Below, piece after piece: positions 27,263 to 37,875 of a DNA stretch of 64,000 bases. Both the position numbers and the translations under genes were made by a program. The stretch's first letter is position 1; the number at the start of each line of letters is the position of its first letter. The notes under the pieces were generated by a model. That model was given only the letters and a program-made list of their open reading frames with translations. It was not told the origin of the DNA and ran no database searches. The stretch is from Blastopirellula marina DSM 3645 (lineage in GTDB: Bacteria; Planctomycetota; Planctomycetia; Pirellulales; Pirellulaceae): NCBI RefSeq assembly GCF_000153105.1, contig NZ_CH672377.1, positions 625,827-689,826 of the forward strand, in the 5' to 3' direction.

Positions 27263-30220
27263 GTGAAACATGCCCGGCGAAATTCGGCTCCTCTCGCCTT
27301 GTTGGTCGTCGCGTTGTTCCTGATCGCGTTGCCCAGTGCGACGCAAGCGGGCGATTTCTTTCCGCAGCAAGTTGCCCCTATCTTGCAGCAAAAATGCCTA
27401 AGTTGTCACAGCGGCGATCAGCCGCAAGGCGATTTCTCGCTGCAATCGGTCGCCCAAGCGTTGGCTGACGGTTACATCGAACCAGGGGACGCGGCGGCCA
27501 GTCATCTGGTTGAGCTGATCTCGCCGATCGACGGCATCGCCGCTATGCCCAAAAACGCCGATCCGCTCACTCCCGCGGAGCTCGCTGTGATCCGCAAGTG
27601 GATTGACGACGGCGCGGATTGGCCCGCCGACTTCCAACTGCAAGCGGCTCGCGTTTCTGATTTCGCTTGGTGGTCGTATCAACCTCTTATCTTGCCAGCC
27701 GTGCCACAATCAGCGGATCCCTGGGCGAAGACCGCGATCGATCAGTTCATTTTAGAAAAGCTCGACGAGCAGGGGCTTCAGCCTTCGCCGGCCGCCGATC
27801 GCCGCACGTTGATTCGCCGCGTCACCTACGATCTGACCGGATTGCCGCCGACGCCGGAGGAGGTCGCCACATTTAATAATGATTCCGATCCGCTGGCATA
27901 CGAGAAGCTAGTCGATCGTCTGTTGGCCTCTGATCAGTACGGAGAACGCTGGGCGCGGCATTGGCTGGATGTCGTCAAGTATGCCGATACGTGCGGATAC
28001 GACAAAGACAAACTGCGTCCCAACGCATGGCCCTATCGCGACTATGTCATTCGCGCTTTCAATGACGACAAGCCGTATGCTCGCTTTGTCCAAGAGCAAA
28101 TCGCCGGCGACGTCCTGTTCCCCGGCTCGCCGGATGGCGTTTTGGGACTGGGCTTTTTGGCGGCCGGTCCCTGGGATTTTATCGGACATGTCGAAGTATC
28201 AGAAGCCAAGATCGATGGCAAGGTAGCGAGAAACCTCGACCGTGACGACATGGTCTCGAACGCGATCAACAGTTTCTGCAGCGTGACCGTCCAATGTGCT
28301 CGTTGCCACAACCACAAGTTTGATCCGATCACGCAAGAGAACTACTACGGCCTTCAATCAATCTTCGCCGCAGTCGATCGAGCCGACCGCCCTTACGGCG
28401 CTGATCCCCAGATCGAAAGAGTGAAAAGCCGTCTGGAAGAAAAGCGGGCTGCGCAAAAATCGGAATTGGCGAAACTGCAAAAACAAATCGAAAGCGACGG
28501 TGGTCCGCACTTCGAGAAACTGGGAGAGTCGATCCGCCAGTTGCAAGCCGACGCCAAAGTCAGCAAGGCGCCCGAGTACGGCTATCACAGCGCCATCACC
28601 CGAACCGCGGCGACAACCAAATGGGTCGAGGTCGATCTCGGTCAGCCCACAAACATCGACAAGATTGTGCTGCGTCCTTGTCACGACGACTACGCCGGCA
28701 TCGGCGCTGGATTTGGATTTCCTGTTCGATTTCAGGTTCAGATCGCGGCGAATCCAGACCAATGGACCACCGTCGTCAACCAGACAAAAACGGACTATCC
28801 TAATCCCGGCTTGAATCCGTTGGAGATCCCTGAAATTGCTGCGCCGGTCCGATTCATTCGCTTAACCGCGACTCGGCTGGGGGAACGCAAAAATGACTAC
28901 ATGCTGGCGCTCGCCGAGATGCAGGCCTTTGACGGCGCCGGCAACAACGTGGCGCTCGGGCGAAAAGTGACTTCGGGTGATTCTATCGAAGCCCCGGTTC
29001 GTTGGTCACGAAACAATCTGACAGACGGAAAATGGGCGCAAGACCACGATCCCAAGCGATCCATTGAATTGGCGAAATTGATCTCCGAACGCGCCGCGAT
29101 GGCAACGCCGGAAAATAACGCTCAGCGTAATCGCTTGCAAGAGTCGCTTGTCGCGATCGAGCGCGAGATCGCCGCGCTCCCTCAGAGTCGCATGGTATAT
29201 GCCGCAGCGACCGATTTTCCCACGCAAGGCAATTTTAAACCGACAGCAGCGACGCCGCGGCCGATCTATTTGCTGCATCGGGGTGACGTCCAAACTCCGC
29301 GCCAAGAGGTCTCGCCGGGCCTCCTGCCGCTGGGCGAAAATGCCGATTGGCATTTAGACGCGGCGTTGTCCGAGGGAGAACGTCGTGCTGCGCTGGCCCG
29401 CTGGCTGACCGACCAGCAACACCCGCTGGTCTGGCGTTCGATCGTCAATCGCATCTGGCAGCACCATTTTGGCGAAGGGATTGTCGCGACGCCGAATGAC
29501 TTTGGTCGGATGGGCGCCAAGCCGACGCATCCCGAATTGCTCGATTGGTTGGCGTGCGAATTCCGCGACGGCGGACAGTCATTCAAAAAACTGCATCGCC
29601 TGATCGTGACCAGTAACGTCTATCAGCAATCATCGCAACACGATGCGGCACAGGCTGCGATCGACGACGGCAATCAGTATCTGTGGCGAATGAATCGCCG
29701 CCGACTGGAAGCGGAAGAGATTCGCGATTCAATCCTCTCGGTCAGCGGTTCACTGAATTTCACCATGGGCGGCCCCGGGTTCTATCTCTTCGCCCTGGAA
29801 AAGACCGCCCACTCGCCGCACTACGAGTATCACAAATTCGATCCCGCCGATCCTGCATCGCATCGACGGAGCATTTATCGCTTCATCGTACGATCGCAGC
29901 CCGATCCTTGGATGACGACGCTTGACTGCGCCGACTCTTCGCAGAGCACGCCGCGACGCAATGAAACGCTCACTTCGCTTCAGGCCCTCTCGCTGCTGAA
30001 CAATCCTTTCAACTTGGTGATGGCGCAGCGGTTCGCCGCTCGACTCGAAAACGAGCAAGCTGATTTGCCGGATCAAATTGATCGAGCGATGTTGCTGACC
30101 ACGGGTCGAGCGCCCAGCGATTCGCAGCGTGCTGAAATGGTCGCCTATGCTCAAGATCATCAATTGGTGAACTTCTGCCGCTTGATGTTTAATCTTAGTG
30201 AATTCGTCTTTGTCGACTAA
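27263..30220 (+). CDS. PSD1-type protein: cytochrome c-like, DUF1549, DUF1553
   Basis: GTG 27263 has AAGGAA about 9 bases upstream and opens a signal peptide (LALLVVALFLIALPSATQA). The 985-residue product has a haem motif CLSCH (Cys45, Cys48, His49), then DUF1549 (ADRRTLIRRVTYDLTGLPPT, CARCHNHKFDP). A coiled coil and a discoidin-like F5/8 C segment follow (KWVEVDLGQPTNIDKIVLRP), then DUF1553 (FGRMGAKPTHPELLDWLACE). Such proteins are abundant in planctomycetes, exported, and nearly always adjacent to DUF1501 proteins. They are thought to serve polymer degradation, but no reaction is established. Confidence 0.93.
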   Translation: MKHARRNSAPLALLVVALFLIALPSATQAGDFFPQQVAPILQQKCLSCHSGDQPQGDFSLQSVAQALADGYIEPGDAAASHLVELISPIDGIAAMPKNADPLTPAELAVIRKWIDDGADWPADFQLQAARVSDFAWWSYQPLILPAVPQSADPWAKTAIDQFILEKLDEQGLQPSPAADRRTLIRRVTYDLTGLPPTPEEVATFNNDSDPLAYEKLVDRLLASDQYGERWARHWLDVVKYADTCGYDKDKLRPNAWPYRDYVIRAFNDDKPYARFVQEQIAGDVLFPGSPDGVLGLGFLAAGPWDFIGHVEVSEAKIDGKVARNLDRDDMVSNAINSFCSVTVQCARCHNHKFDPITQENYYGLQSIFAAVDRADRPYGADPQIERVKSRLEEKRAAQKSELAKLQKQIESDGGPHFEKLGESIRQLQADAKVSKAPEYGYHSAITRTAATTKWVEVDLGQPTNIDKIVLRPCHDDYAGIGAGFGFPVRFQVQIAANPDQWTTVVNQTKTDYPNPGLNPLEIPEIAAPVRFIRLTATRLGERKNDYMLALAEMQAFDGAGNNVALGRKVTSGDSIEAPVRWSRNNLTDGKWAQDHDPKRSIELAKLISERAAMATPENNAQRNRLQESLVAIEREIAALPQSRMVYAAATDFPTQGNFKPTAATPRPIYLLHRGDVQTPRQEVSPGLLPLGENADWHLDAALSEGERRAALARWLTDQQHPLVWRSIVNRIWQHHFGEGIVATPNDFGRMGAKPTHPELLDWLACEFRDGGQSFKKLHRLIVTSNVYQQSSQHDAAQAAIDDGNQYLWRMNRRRLEAEEIRDSILSVSGSLNFTMGGPGFYLFALEKTAHSPHYEYHKFDPADPASHRRSIYRFIVRSQPDPWMTTLDCADSSQSTPRRNETLTSLQALSLLNNPFNLVMAQRFAARLENEQADLPDQIDRAMLLTTGRAPSDSQRAEMVAYAQDHQLVNFCRLMFNLSEFVFVD

Positions 30221-30234
30221 GCGGAAACTCACCC

Positions 30235-31680
30235 ATGATCGATCGCAGAAACTTTCTCGCCCAAGGAGGCGCCGGTCTCGGCAGTCTCGCGTTGGCGATG
30301 ATGCTGCATGAGGATTCGCAAGCCCAAACCGGGGGCTCGATTCAAGTGCTGCATCATCCGCCGCGTGCGAAGCGCGTCGTGCAGCTCTTTATGTCAGGCG
30401 CCGCAAGTCATGTCGATTTGTGGGATCACAAACCGATGCTCCAAAAGCACCACGGCGAAAAGTCCGATTTCGGCGAACACGTCGAAGCGTTTCAAAACGG
30501 CTTAGGGCCTTGGATGAAGTCCCCCTTCGCTTTTTCCCCGTATGGCGAGTCGGGAAAAATGCTCAGCGAAGTGGTCGCCCCGTTAGGCGCGTGCGTCGAC
30601 GACATGGCCTTCATTCACAACATGATCGGCAAGACCGGCGTTCACTCTCAAGCGACTTATCTGCAAGCGACCGGCTTCGATCGCCCCGGTTTTCCCGGCA
30701 TGGGTTCCTGGATCAGCTATGGCCTGGGTTCGGCCAACGACAATCTGCCGACCTTCGTCGTCTTGCCGGACCATCGGGGCTTCGCGAGCAACGGCCCCAA
30801 GAACTGGGGTTCCGCATTCCTGCCGGCCAGCTCGCAAGGCACGGCGATCTTTCCTCAGCGGGACAATCCGATCGAAGATCTCTCCGCTCGCTCGAACTAT
30901 GTGACCGAGTCTGGCGACAAGGCCGGACTAGAATTGCTCGCACGGCTGAACGAGCAGCACCGCGCCCAGCGCCCTGGAGACTCGCGCCTAGAAGCGCGGA
31001 TTCGCTCGTACGAATTAGCCGCCAAAATGCAGCGCAGCGCGCCTGCCGCGCTCGACATTACGGCCGAGCCGCAGCATATCTTGAAGATGTACGGACTCGA
31101 TCGACCAGGGGCTACCTATCCAAGCGAGATCAATCGCGCAGAAGAAGCGGAGTACTTTGGCCGCAAATGTCTGATCGCGCGGCGACTGCTGGAACGAGGA
31201 GTCCGTTTCGTGCAGATCTGGTCAGGCAACGACAATGGTTTTCCACGTCGCAATTGGGATAGCCATGAAGACATCGAGCGCGATCATGGTCCATTGGCGC
31301 ATGGAATGGCGGTCGGCACAGCCGCATTGATTCAAGATTTAAAACAGCGTGGTCTGTTGGAAGACACGATCGTCCTTTGGACGACCGAATTTGGCCGTAT
31401 GCCAAGCACGCAGGGAAGCAAAGGACGCGACCACAATCCGTATGTCTTCACCAATTGGCTCTGCGGCGGCGGCATCCGTGGAGGAATCAGCTACGGTCCG
31501 TCCGATCAATGGGGATATAAACCGCTGGATCGTGATAGCCCGACGCAGGTTTACGACGTCCATGCGACCATTCTTCACTTGCTAGGGATCGACCATCGCC
31601 AACTGACCGTCCGAAATGAAGGGATCGATCGTCGACTGACCGACGTTCACGGACACGTCCTCGAAAAGCTGCTGGCCTGA
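30235..31680 (+). CDS. DUF1501 exported protein
   Basis: The 481-residue product starts with a twin-arginine-like leader (MIDRRNFLAQGGAGLGSLAL) and belongs to the sulfatase/alkaline-phosphatase-like DUF1501 family. Supporting segments are VQLFMSGAASHVDLWDHKP, NNMIGKTGVHS (written HNMIGKTGVHSQATYLQATG in the protein) and TEFGRMPSTQGSKGRDHNPY. It starts 14 bases after the PSD1 stop, an arrangement repeated across planctomycete genomes that implies a shared complex or pathway. Metal-binding Asp/His residues are likely in the WDSHEDIERDHG region but are not proven. Confidence 0.94.
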   Translation: MIDRRNFLAQGGAGLGSLALAMMLHEDSQAQTGGSIQVLHHPPRAKRVVQLFMSGAASHVDLWDHKPMLQKHHGEKSDFGEHVEAFQNGLGPWMKSPFAFSPYGESGKMLSEVVAPLGACVDDMAFIHNMIGKTGVHSQATYLQATGFDRPGFPGMGSWISYGLGSANDNLPTFVVLPDHRGFASNGPKNWGSAFLPASSQGTAIFPQRDNPIEDLSARSNYVTESGDKAGLELLARLNEQHRAQRPGDSRLEARIRSYELAAKMQRSAPAALDITAEPQHILKMYGLDRPGATYPSEINRAEEAEYFGRKCLIARRLLERGVRFVQIWSGNDNGFPRRNWDSHEDIERDHGPLAHGMAVGTAALIQDLKQRGLLEDTIVLWTTEFGRMPSTQGSKGRDHNPYVFTNWLCGGGIRGGISYGPSDQWGYKPLDRDSPTQVYDVHATILHLLGIDHRQLTVRNEGIDRRLTDVHGHVLEKLLA

Positions 31681-32215
31681 TCGACTAGCCGTAATTCGGC
31701 GAGGGTAAAATTCAAGATCGGCTCCTAGTTGGCGCCGGCGTAACGTTTTGTCATCCGACGGTATTCGGATACGAATGTTGCGTCCTCAAAAAAGGCTCCA
31801 CGTGCGGAATACGCTTGACGCTCTTCGTCACCTTGCTGCGAGACTTTTCGATACCGGCGATTCTTTCCACATGGTGTCGGTCTCAACGATGCGATCAATG
31901 AAATAGCCGCTCCATCAGCCAACTTTCTGTTTTATTGTGTTGGCGCTGACGCTATTCATGAATGGCGTTAAAGTCAAACTTCTCCCCCCACGATCAGCAC
32001 AAACCTCTTCTCATGGCATGAGATATCTCTGTTCTTTGAAGATCGATCTTGAACAATCCAGTCCCGGGGGAGACCGCTGTCGCGCCGTTGATGGAGAAGC
32101 GGGTTCGCGATCTAGGATGCTCACGCAACTATTCCGTCGGAATAGCAATGAAGCTGCGTTAAAATAAGAAATGCATCCCTGAGAAGATCGATTTTTCGCC
32201 GATGACTTTGTCCCC
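31681..32215. other. Intergenic region, possible gene fragment on the minus strand
   Basis: No intact gene was found in this 535-base gap. On the minus strand at 31725-31922 there is a 65-codon frame with a charged, protein-like composition (RRYRKVSQQGDEERQAYSAR). It has only a TTG start and an in-frame stop just upstream, so it could be a remnant or a tiny gene. It is not recognised. The plus-strand frame at 31937-32167 has no supporting features. Confidence 0.4.
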
Positions 32216-32977
32216 ATGCGCACTATGATCACCACCCTTCGCAAAGATCGCTGCATGCGAGTGATCGTGGTGCTTGCCATGTTGCTGATCGGATTTGGCT
32301 TGGTCGTCTACTATCGAAGCTCCCGAAACGAGAGGCCCTTCATCGTTGTTTCTATCGAATCAATCAACCTGGACGGCGAGTCAAGATCCTATCGTCTGAC
32401 CGTTCCCGCATCACGTCCTGATGCTCCGCTTCCGATCGTAGTCGCGCTGCATGGAATTGGCGATTCGACCGAGTCGATGGCCCACTATTCGCAACTGGAT
32501 CGTCTCGCAGCGCGAGGAGAATGCTATGTCGTCTATCCCGAAGCGTACAAAGCGATGTGGAATGTCGTGGGAATCTCACCTGAAAACTTGGCGCAGAACC
32601 GCGATCTGCGGTTCATCGATGAATTGCTGGCGCGGCTAAGAAATCAACTCGACATCGATGGCGTCTATTTGATCGGCATGTCGAACGGAGCAACCTTCGC
32701 TCAGGCGCTACTATTCACTCGAACCGATATTGACGCCGTCGTCGCCCATTCCGGATCAAAGCCTAAAGGGCTAGAACCAAGCGACAATGCTTCGCCTATT
32801 CTGTTGATCGTCGGCGCCAACGATCCGGTCATCGACGCGATTCGTCGCGACGCGGCCACATACCGCGCGGCGGGCTATTCCGTCCAACTCATCGAAGCCC
32901 CTCATCTCGGACATCAATGGTCGACTCCACATAATGCACAGATCGAGCAGTTTCTGCTGCGACGTCGGCAACCGTAG
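32216..32977 (+). CDS. Membrane-anchored or exported alpha/beta-hydrolase (polyhydroxybutyrate depolymerase/feruloyl esterase-like)
   Basis: The 253-residue product has an N-terminal membrane helix (VIVVLAMLLIGFGLVVYY). The hydrolase fold shows oxyanion motif VALHGIGD (about 77-84), nucleophile GMSNG with Ser156, and a likely acid and His in VGANDPVID and APHLGHQWST. The pattern fits LpqC-type esterases acting on polymeric esters. ATG 32216 is used, though ATG 32225 and Met14 are alternatives. It stands alone between two gaps. Confidence 0.85.
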   Translation: MRTMITTLRKDRCMRVIVVLAMLLIGFGLVVYYRSSRNERPFIVVSIESINLDGESRSYRLTVPASRPDAPLPIVVALHGIGDSTESMAHYSQLDRLAARGECYVVYPEAYKAMWNVVGISPENLAQNRDLRFIDELLARLRNQLDIDGVYLIGMSNGATFAQALLFTRTDIDAVVAHSGSKPKGLEPSDNASPILLIVGANDPVIDAIRRDAATYRAAGYSVQLIEAPHLGHQWSTPHNAQIEQFLLRRRQP

Positions 32978-33236
32978 CAATCCGGCGAAGTCGATCTACT
33001 CACGCGAAGCTGAAGTAACGCCGATCGCAAGCATCCAAGCATCACGTCACGCGTGAAACGAGCGTCATTATCGTCACAGGCGGCACAATCGTTTCGGGAC
33101 TAGCCGCGAGTTTCATTTCTGGCCCGACCAATCGCTTCTATCGACCTATCTTTTCGCGGCGAGCATCGTCCTTTGGCGACGCGCAATCACGCCTTCCCCC
33201 GACGGTTCCTTCCTGATACGCCCGCGACGATTTCGC

Positions 33237-36200
33237 ATGTCTATCTTCCGCAGATACGCGCTGAACACGATTCGGCCGCGTGTTAAAAAACCGATTACTC
33301 CTGACGCCTCGTTCGGCCAGATCGAACGTTTGGAAGTGCGTGAATTGTTCGCCGGCGATACGGCGAACTTTCTTTCGCCGATTTGGTTTGAGCAACTATC
33401 GACTTCCGCGCATTCGCAAATTGACGCCGGCAACGCGACCTTCGCTGAATCAACCACGCAGGTCGTCTGGGAAAACACGACGCTGGACGTCTACAACGAC
33501 GAGTGGATCATTCAGTTGGACGCTTCGCTGGCCGCGTCGATCACATCACTGACCGACGTTGCGGCGCTGCTGGACGGCGGTACGCTGCAATTTGAGATCA
33601 TCGGCGGCCTCGGTCTAAGCGGCCAATTGCTCATTCGCACCTATGACGCCGAGATCAACGCCGTCACTGACTGGCTCGCCGGACAATCGATCGTCACCAC
33701 TTTTGAGCCGAACGCGCTGCTGCCGGCTCATCTGGCGACTAGCGATCCCCAAGGCGATTCGCTCTGGGGTCTCGACAATCAGGGGCAAACCGGCGGCACG
33801 GTCGACGCCGACATCGACGCACCGGAAGCTTGGGAAATCACGACCGGAAATCCGAACATAGTGGTCGCTGTGATCGACACCGGCGTTGACTACACGCATC
33901 CTGATCTGATTCACAGCATGTGGGTCAACCCCGGCGAAATCGCGGGAGACGGAATCGACAACGACGGCAACGGTTTTGTCGACGACGTCTATGGCTACGA
34001 CTTTCTGAACAACGACGGCGATCCGATGGATGACAACATGCACGGCACGCATGTCGCCGGAACCATCGCCGCCGAGGGTGACAATGCGACCGGCGTTGTC
34101 GGCGTCGCGTCGTCGGCGTCGATCATGGCGCTTAAGTTCCTCAGTGCGTCCGGTTCCGGCAGTACGGCCGATGCGGTACGCGCTTTGAACTACGCTACCA
34201 TGATGAAAAAGCTGTACGGCGTGAACGTCGTCGCCACCAACAACAGTTGGGGAGGAGGCGAATACAGTTCGGCCCTGTACAACGCGATCAAAGCGAGCGG
34301 TGACGAAGATATTTTGTTTGTCGCCGCTGCCGGCAACAACGGGACTAACAACGACGTCAACCCGCAATACCCAGCTAGTTACGGACTCGACAACGTCATC
34401 TCGGTCGCAGCGACCGACCATAATGACCAACTCGCAGGCTTCAGCAACTATGGCGCGTCCAGTGTCGATATCGCCGCCCCCGGCGTCGGAATCGTCAGTA
34501 CGATCACGCGCGGTCGTTACCTATCGCTCAGCGGCACCAGCATGGCGGCGCCGCACGTCTCTGGCGTGATCGCGTTGGCTTACTCGATCAATCCTTCGGC
34601 GACGATGGAGCAGATCAAAGCGGCCCTGTTGGGCGGCGCTGACGACATTGCTGGACTGCACGGGAAAGTATCGACCGGCGGGCGATTGAATGCGCTCGGC
34701 ACGCTGCATCAGCTCAACTTCAGCGTCACCGACGCATCGATCGAAGCAGGCGCCGTCGTCGAATCACCGCTGACCAACTTCACCATCGAATTTAGCGGCA
34801 ATTTTGATCCATCGACCGTCGCCGCGTCCGACTTTCTGGTCAACGGCCAGGCCGCCGACAGCTTGACGGTCGTCAACGGCAATCAGGTTACGTTCCACTA
34901 TTCGCAGTCGCCGATCGTCGCGCAAGGCGCTCAGCGGATGGAGCTGTTGGCCGGCTCGGTCGAACGAAACGGCGATGGTTTGGCTCTGACCGGCTTTGTC
35001 CGTGAGTTTTTCTACGACGCCGCAAGATTGACCATCACCCAGACGAGCATCGCCAACGGCGCAGCGCTGGATGATCTTCCGAAATACCTGGACCTCATCT
35101 TCAGCGAAGCGATCGACCCAGCCACGTTAACCGCCGCCGATCTGCAACTTTCGAGCGGCGGAGTCATCGCAGTGGAGATGATTGGCGATCGCACCGCGCG
35201 GTTTTGGCTGCAGTTGCCATACGACAACGGCGAGATTACCTATCAACTGGCCGACGGCGCCGTCGCGGACTTGCATGGCAACGTGGGAGCAGGAATCACC
35301 GGGCATTTTTCGATCGATCTGGTCGACATCGCGATCTACGAAACAACGGGGCCGATCCCACTTCCCACCTATGGTTCGATCGATATCCCGCTACAGATTT
35401 CCGACGACTTGAAGGTCGCGGACGCCGATATTTGGCTCGACATCGATCACACTTGGGACTCTGACCTGACCGTGGTGTTGATCGCTCCCAATGGAACGCA
35501 GATCAAACTGTTTTCGGCGATCGGCGGATCGGGAGACGGTTTCCATGGAACCATCCTCGACGATGACGCTGAGATGCTGATCGGCGACGCCGCGGCGCCC
35601 TTTTCGGGGCGTTTTCGTCCGAGTGGAGATCTGTCGCTGCTGGAAGGAATGTCGACGGCCGGAACCTGGACGCTACGCGTCAGCGATTCGTTCGCCTCCG
35701 ACGTCGGCACGCTCCAATCTTTCGGTATTCACTTTTCAGTCGCATCGTCACTGGAAATCGATCCGCTTGACGACATCACGATTCATCACGTCCAAGACTC
35801 GCTTGAGGTCGATGTCAACGCGAGTCCCGGCGCGACCATTTCGGCCAAGGTCTTGGGGGATGTGCCTGCGAACGTCCACTGGAACGCCGAGACAGGCCGT
35901 TTGACCATTGATCCGCCCAGGGGCTATGTCGGTAATTTTACGGTGCGCGTCAGCGCCGCCCGCGGCGGCGAAACGACCTGGGAAGAGTTCGTCGTTTCGG
36001 TCACAAACGATGCGGTTCAGCTCGGCGTGATCGCCGATCAAACGCTAAGTCACGATGGCCAGTTGGAACTTCCCCTGACGGTCGAAAACCGCGACGGCGA
36101 CTTGCTGACGTATATCGCCACCGCGACCGACGCGGCCGGGCGCCTAGTCGAAGTCGCGATCAGCGATGGCGTTTTTCGCTTTGATGCAACCAGTGCGGCG

Positions 36201-37841
36201 GCCGGCAACGTGCAAGTCACGATTTCTGTTTCTGACGGCGTTTCGACCGCGACGCAAACCTTCTCGATCACGATCTCGGCGGCGCCGATTGCCGCGGATC
36301 CGTTGCCGTCCGAATTTGCCGGCACGTCCGGAAAGCCGCTCGAGATTGATCTGTCGCAGTACGACTTCGGCCAAGGGATGACCGATTTTGAGGTCGCCGC
36401 GCCTGGCGGCGGAACGACAACCGGCGCATCGCAGTATGGCGTCGTCCAAGATGATTGGCTCGAGCAGACGAACTTCGCCTACAACTCGCAGCGTCAGGGT
36501 GAGAAGTATGTCAAAACCGAATCGGGGCAATGGTGCTTTGTCACCACCGACGGTCAACATGCGCTGCTGCACGAGTGGAAAGGGAGCTTTGTTCGCAGCA
36601 CTGTGATCGCGACGCTGGACATCTCCTACTACAACGACCCGAAACTTCTCTATCAAAACGAACCAGCGACGCCGCAAGCGGACGTGGATGTCGCGATCGA
36701 CCCCGCGACCGGCAAACTGGTCGTGACGCCGCGCGACGGTTTTGCGGGGCGCATCACATTGACGGTAACGGCCACCGGGTCGAACGGCGCCGAAACTCGT
36801 ACATTCGACGTCGTGTTTGCGGCACAGACGCTGGAACTTGCGCCGATTGCGAATGACCAATTTCCGAGCGGCGAAACGCGCTATACGCTTGATTTGCGCG
36901 ACTATTTGACCGGTGGCGACTCGGTGGTTCTTTCGACGGCTGCGACCGCCGTTTCCGACGCTGAAGCCTATGCGATCGACAAAGCGGCGAACTTTGTCAG
37001 CGATCCGTTTTTAAGCCGCACCAACTACGCCTATAACGCCTACGGTCACCAAGAAAAGTTCATCCGTGATGCGAACTACCAGTGGTACTATCTGACTCAG
37101 GAAGGAGATCAGGCCGTCCTCTACAAGTGGCAGGGAGACATCGGCGGCGGTGACCGAATCGCGACGCTTGATTCTGCTTACTACGAAGATCCCAGCTTGT
37201 TAGTCAACGCTGCCGAAACCAGCGGCGACGTTACGGCGCGCATTGAAAACGGTCAGCTGATTGTCGATCGGCCGGCGAACTTTACGGGGGACGTTATCGT
37301 CACCGTCGCCGCAACCAACGGCAGCGCTTCGGTCTCCCAGGTCTTTCGTATTGCGGCGACAACGCCGGCGATCCACCATGCGTCGTCGATGGTGGACTTT
37401 GTCTCCGCATCCACTGCTGCACTTTCGATCCGTTCCGCATCGACTTCGGTCGACGCGAGCAACTTCGCGCCGCCAGCCGCGTCGCCCACGCTCGATTCGA
37501 TCCAAGCCCAAGTCGCCGCAATCGCCGCCGAGGTGGCCCTGCGGTTTGGAGACGACATCGACTCGCTTGCCCAATCGCGCACCGCCCCTCTACCGACGAC
37601 TGGCGCGCCGCGAACTCTCGGCGGCTCCATTTCGCAGAAGAGCGATCAATTGGCCGATGTCGCCGCAGCCCAGTCGGCGCGGGACGAACGTTTGTCAATG
37701 CCGACGATCGTTAACGCCATGGACGCGTGGGGAGACCAGATCGCCAGCGATCTGGCCCAGCGCGAAGATTCGTTCTCGGTCGAAGCCGACGACCTCTACT
37801 CTTCGCTGGATCAAGTTGATTTCGAGTTGCCGGAAGCCTAG
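33237..37841 (+). CDS. Large subtilisin-like (S8) protease with proprotein-convertase P domain
   Basis: The 1534-residue protein starts with a basic segment and RLEVRELFAGD, a motif like the one at the N-terminus of many large planctomycete surface proteins in place of an ordinary signal peptide. The S8 domain (about 205-490) has the triad Asp214 (VIDTG), His269 (HGTHVAG) and Ser435 (GTSMAAPHVSG). Two Ig-like segments follow, then a P domain (about 696-836, DADIWLDIDHTWDSDLTVVL), cadherin-like repeats, and a duplicated unit (about 1070-1140 and 1253-1323) with QTNFAYN / RTNYAYN. The last 180 residues are Ala/Ser-rich. It is probably on the cell surface and digests external protein. Confidence 0.93.
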   Translation: MSIFRRYALNTIRPRVKKPITPDASFGQIERLEVRELFAGDTANFLSPIWFEQLSTSAHSQIDAGNATFAESTTQVVWENTTLDVYNDEWIIQLDASLAASITSLTDVAALLDGGTLQFEIIGGLGLSGQLLIRTYDAEINAVTDWLAGQSIVTTFEPNALLPAHLATSDPQGDSLWGLDNQGQTGGTVDADIDAPEAWEITTGNPNIVVAVIDTGVDYTHPDLIHSMWVNPGEIAGDGIDNDGNGFVDDVYGYDFLNNDGDPMDDNMHGTHVAGTIAAEGDNATGVVGVASSASIMALKFLSASGSGSTADAVRALNYATMMKKLYGVNVVATNNSWGGGEYSSALYNAIKASGDEDILFVAAAGNNGTNNDVNPQYPASYGLDNVISVAATDHNDQLAGFSNYGASSVDIAAPGVGIVSTITRGRYLSLSGTSMAAPHVSGVIALAYSINPSATMEQIKAALLGGADDIAGLHGKVSTGGRLNALGTLHQLNFSVTDASIEAGAVVESPLTNFTIEFSGNFDPSTVAASDFLVNGQAADSLTVVNGNQVTFHYSQSPIVAQGAQRMELLAGSVERNGDGLALTGFVREFFYDAARLTITQTSIANGAALDDLPKYLDLIFSEAIDPATLTAADLQLSSGGVIAVEMIGDRTARFWLQLPYDNGEITYQLADGAVADLHGNVGAGITGHFSIDLVDIAIYETTGPIPLPTYGSIDIPLQISDDLKVADADIWLDIDHTWDSDLTVVLIAPNGTQIKLFSAIGGSGDGFHGTILDDDAEMLIGDAAAPFSGRFRPSGDLSLLEGMSTAGTWTLRVSDSFASDVGTLQSFGIHFSVASSLEIDPLDDITIHHVQDSLEVDVNASPGATISAKVLGDVPANVHWNAETGRLTIDPPRGYVGNFTVRVSAARGGETTWEEFVVSVTNDAVQLGVIADQTLSHDGQLELPLTVENRDGDLLTYIATATDAAGRLVEVAISDGVFRFDATSAAAGNVQVTISVSDGVSTATQTFSITISAAPIAADPLPSEFAGTSGKPLEIDLSQYDFGQGMTDFEVAAPGGGTTTGASQYGVVQDDWLEQTNFAYNSQRQGEKYVKTESGQWCFVTTDGQHALLHEWKGSFVRSTVIATLDISYYNDPKLLYQNEPATPQADVDVAIDPATGKLVVTPRDGFAGRITLTVTATGSNGAETRTFDVVFAAQTLELAPIANDQFPSGETRYTLDLRDYLTGGDSVVLSTAATAVSDAEAYAIDKAANFVSDPFLSRTNYAYNAYGHQEKFIRDANYQWYYLTQEGDQAVLYKWQGDIGGGDRIATLDSAYYEDPSLLVNAAETSGDVTARIENGQLIVDRPANFTGDVIVTVAATNGSASVSQVFRIAATTPAIHHASSMVDFVSASTAALSIRSASTSVDASNFAPPAASPTLDSIQAQVAAIAAEVALRFGDDIDSLAQSRTAPLPTTGAPRTLGGSISQKSDQLADVAAAQSARDERLSMPTIVNAMDAWGDQIASDLAQREDSFSVEADDLYSSLDQVDFELPEA

Positions 37842-37875
37842 GCTGCCGGAGTCTCAGCCCGCGGACGATCGAGCG

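Noticed and set aside
31937..32167. 76-residue plus-strand frame in a gap
   Set aside because: No family character, no ribosome site, biased composition; probably non-coding.
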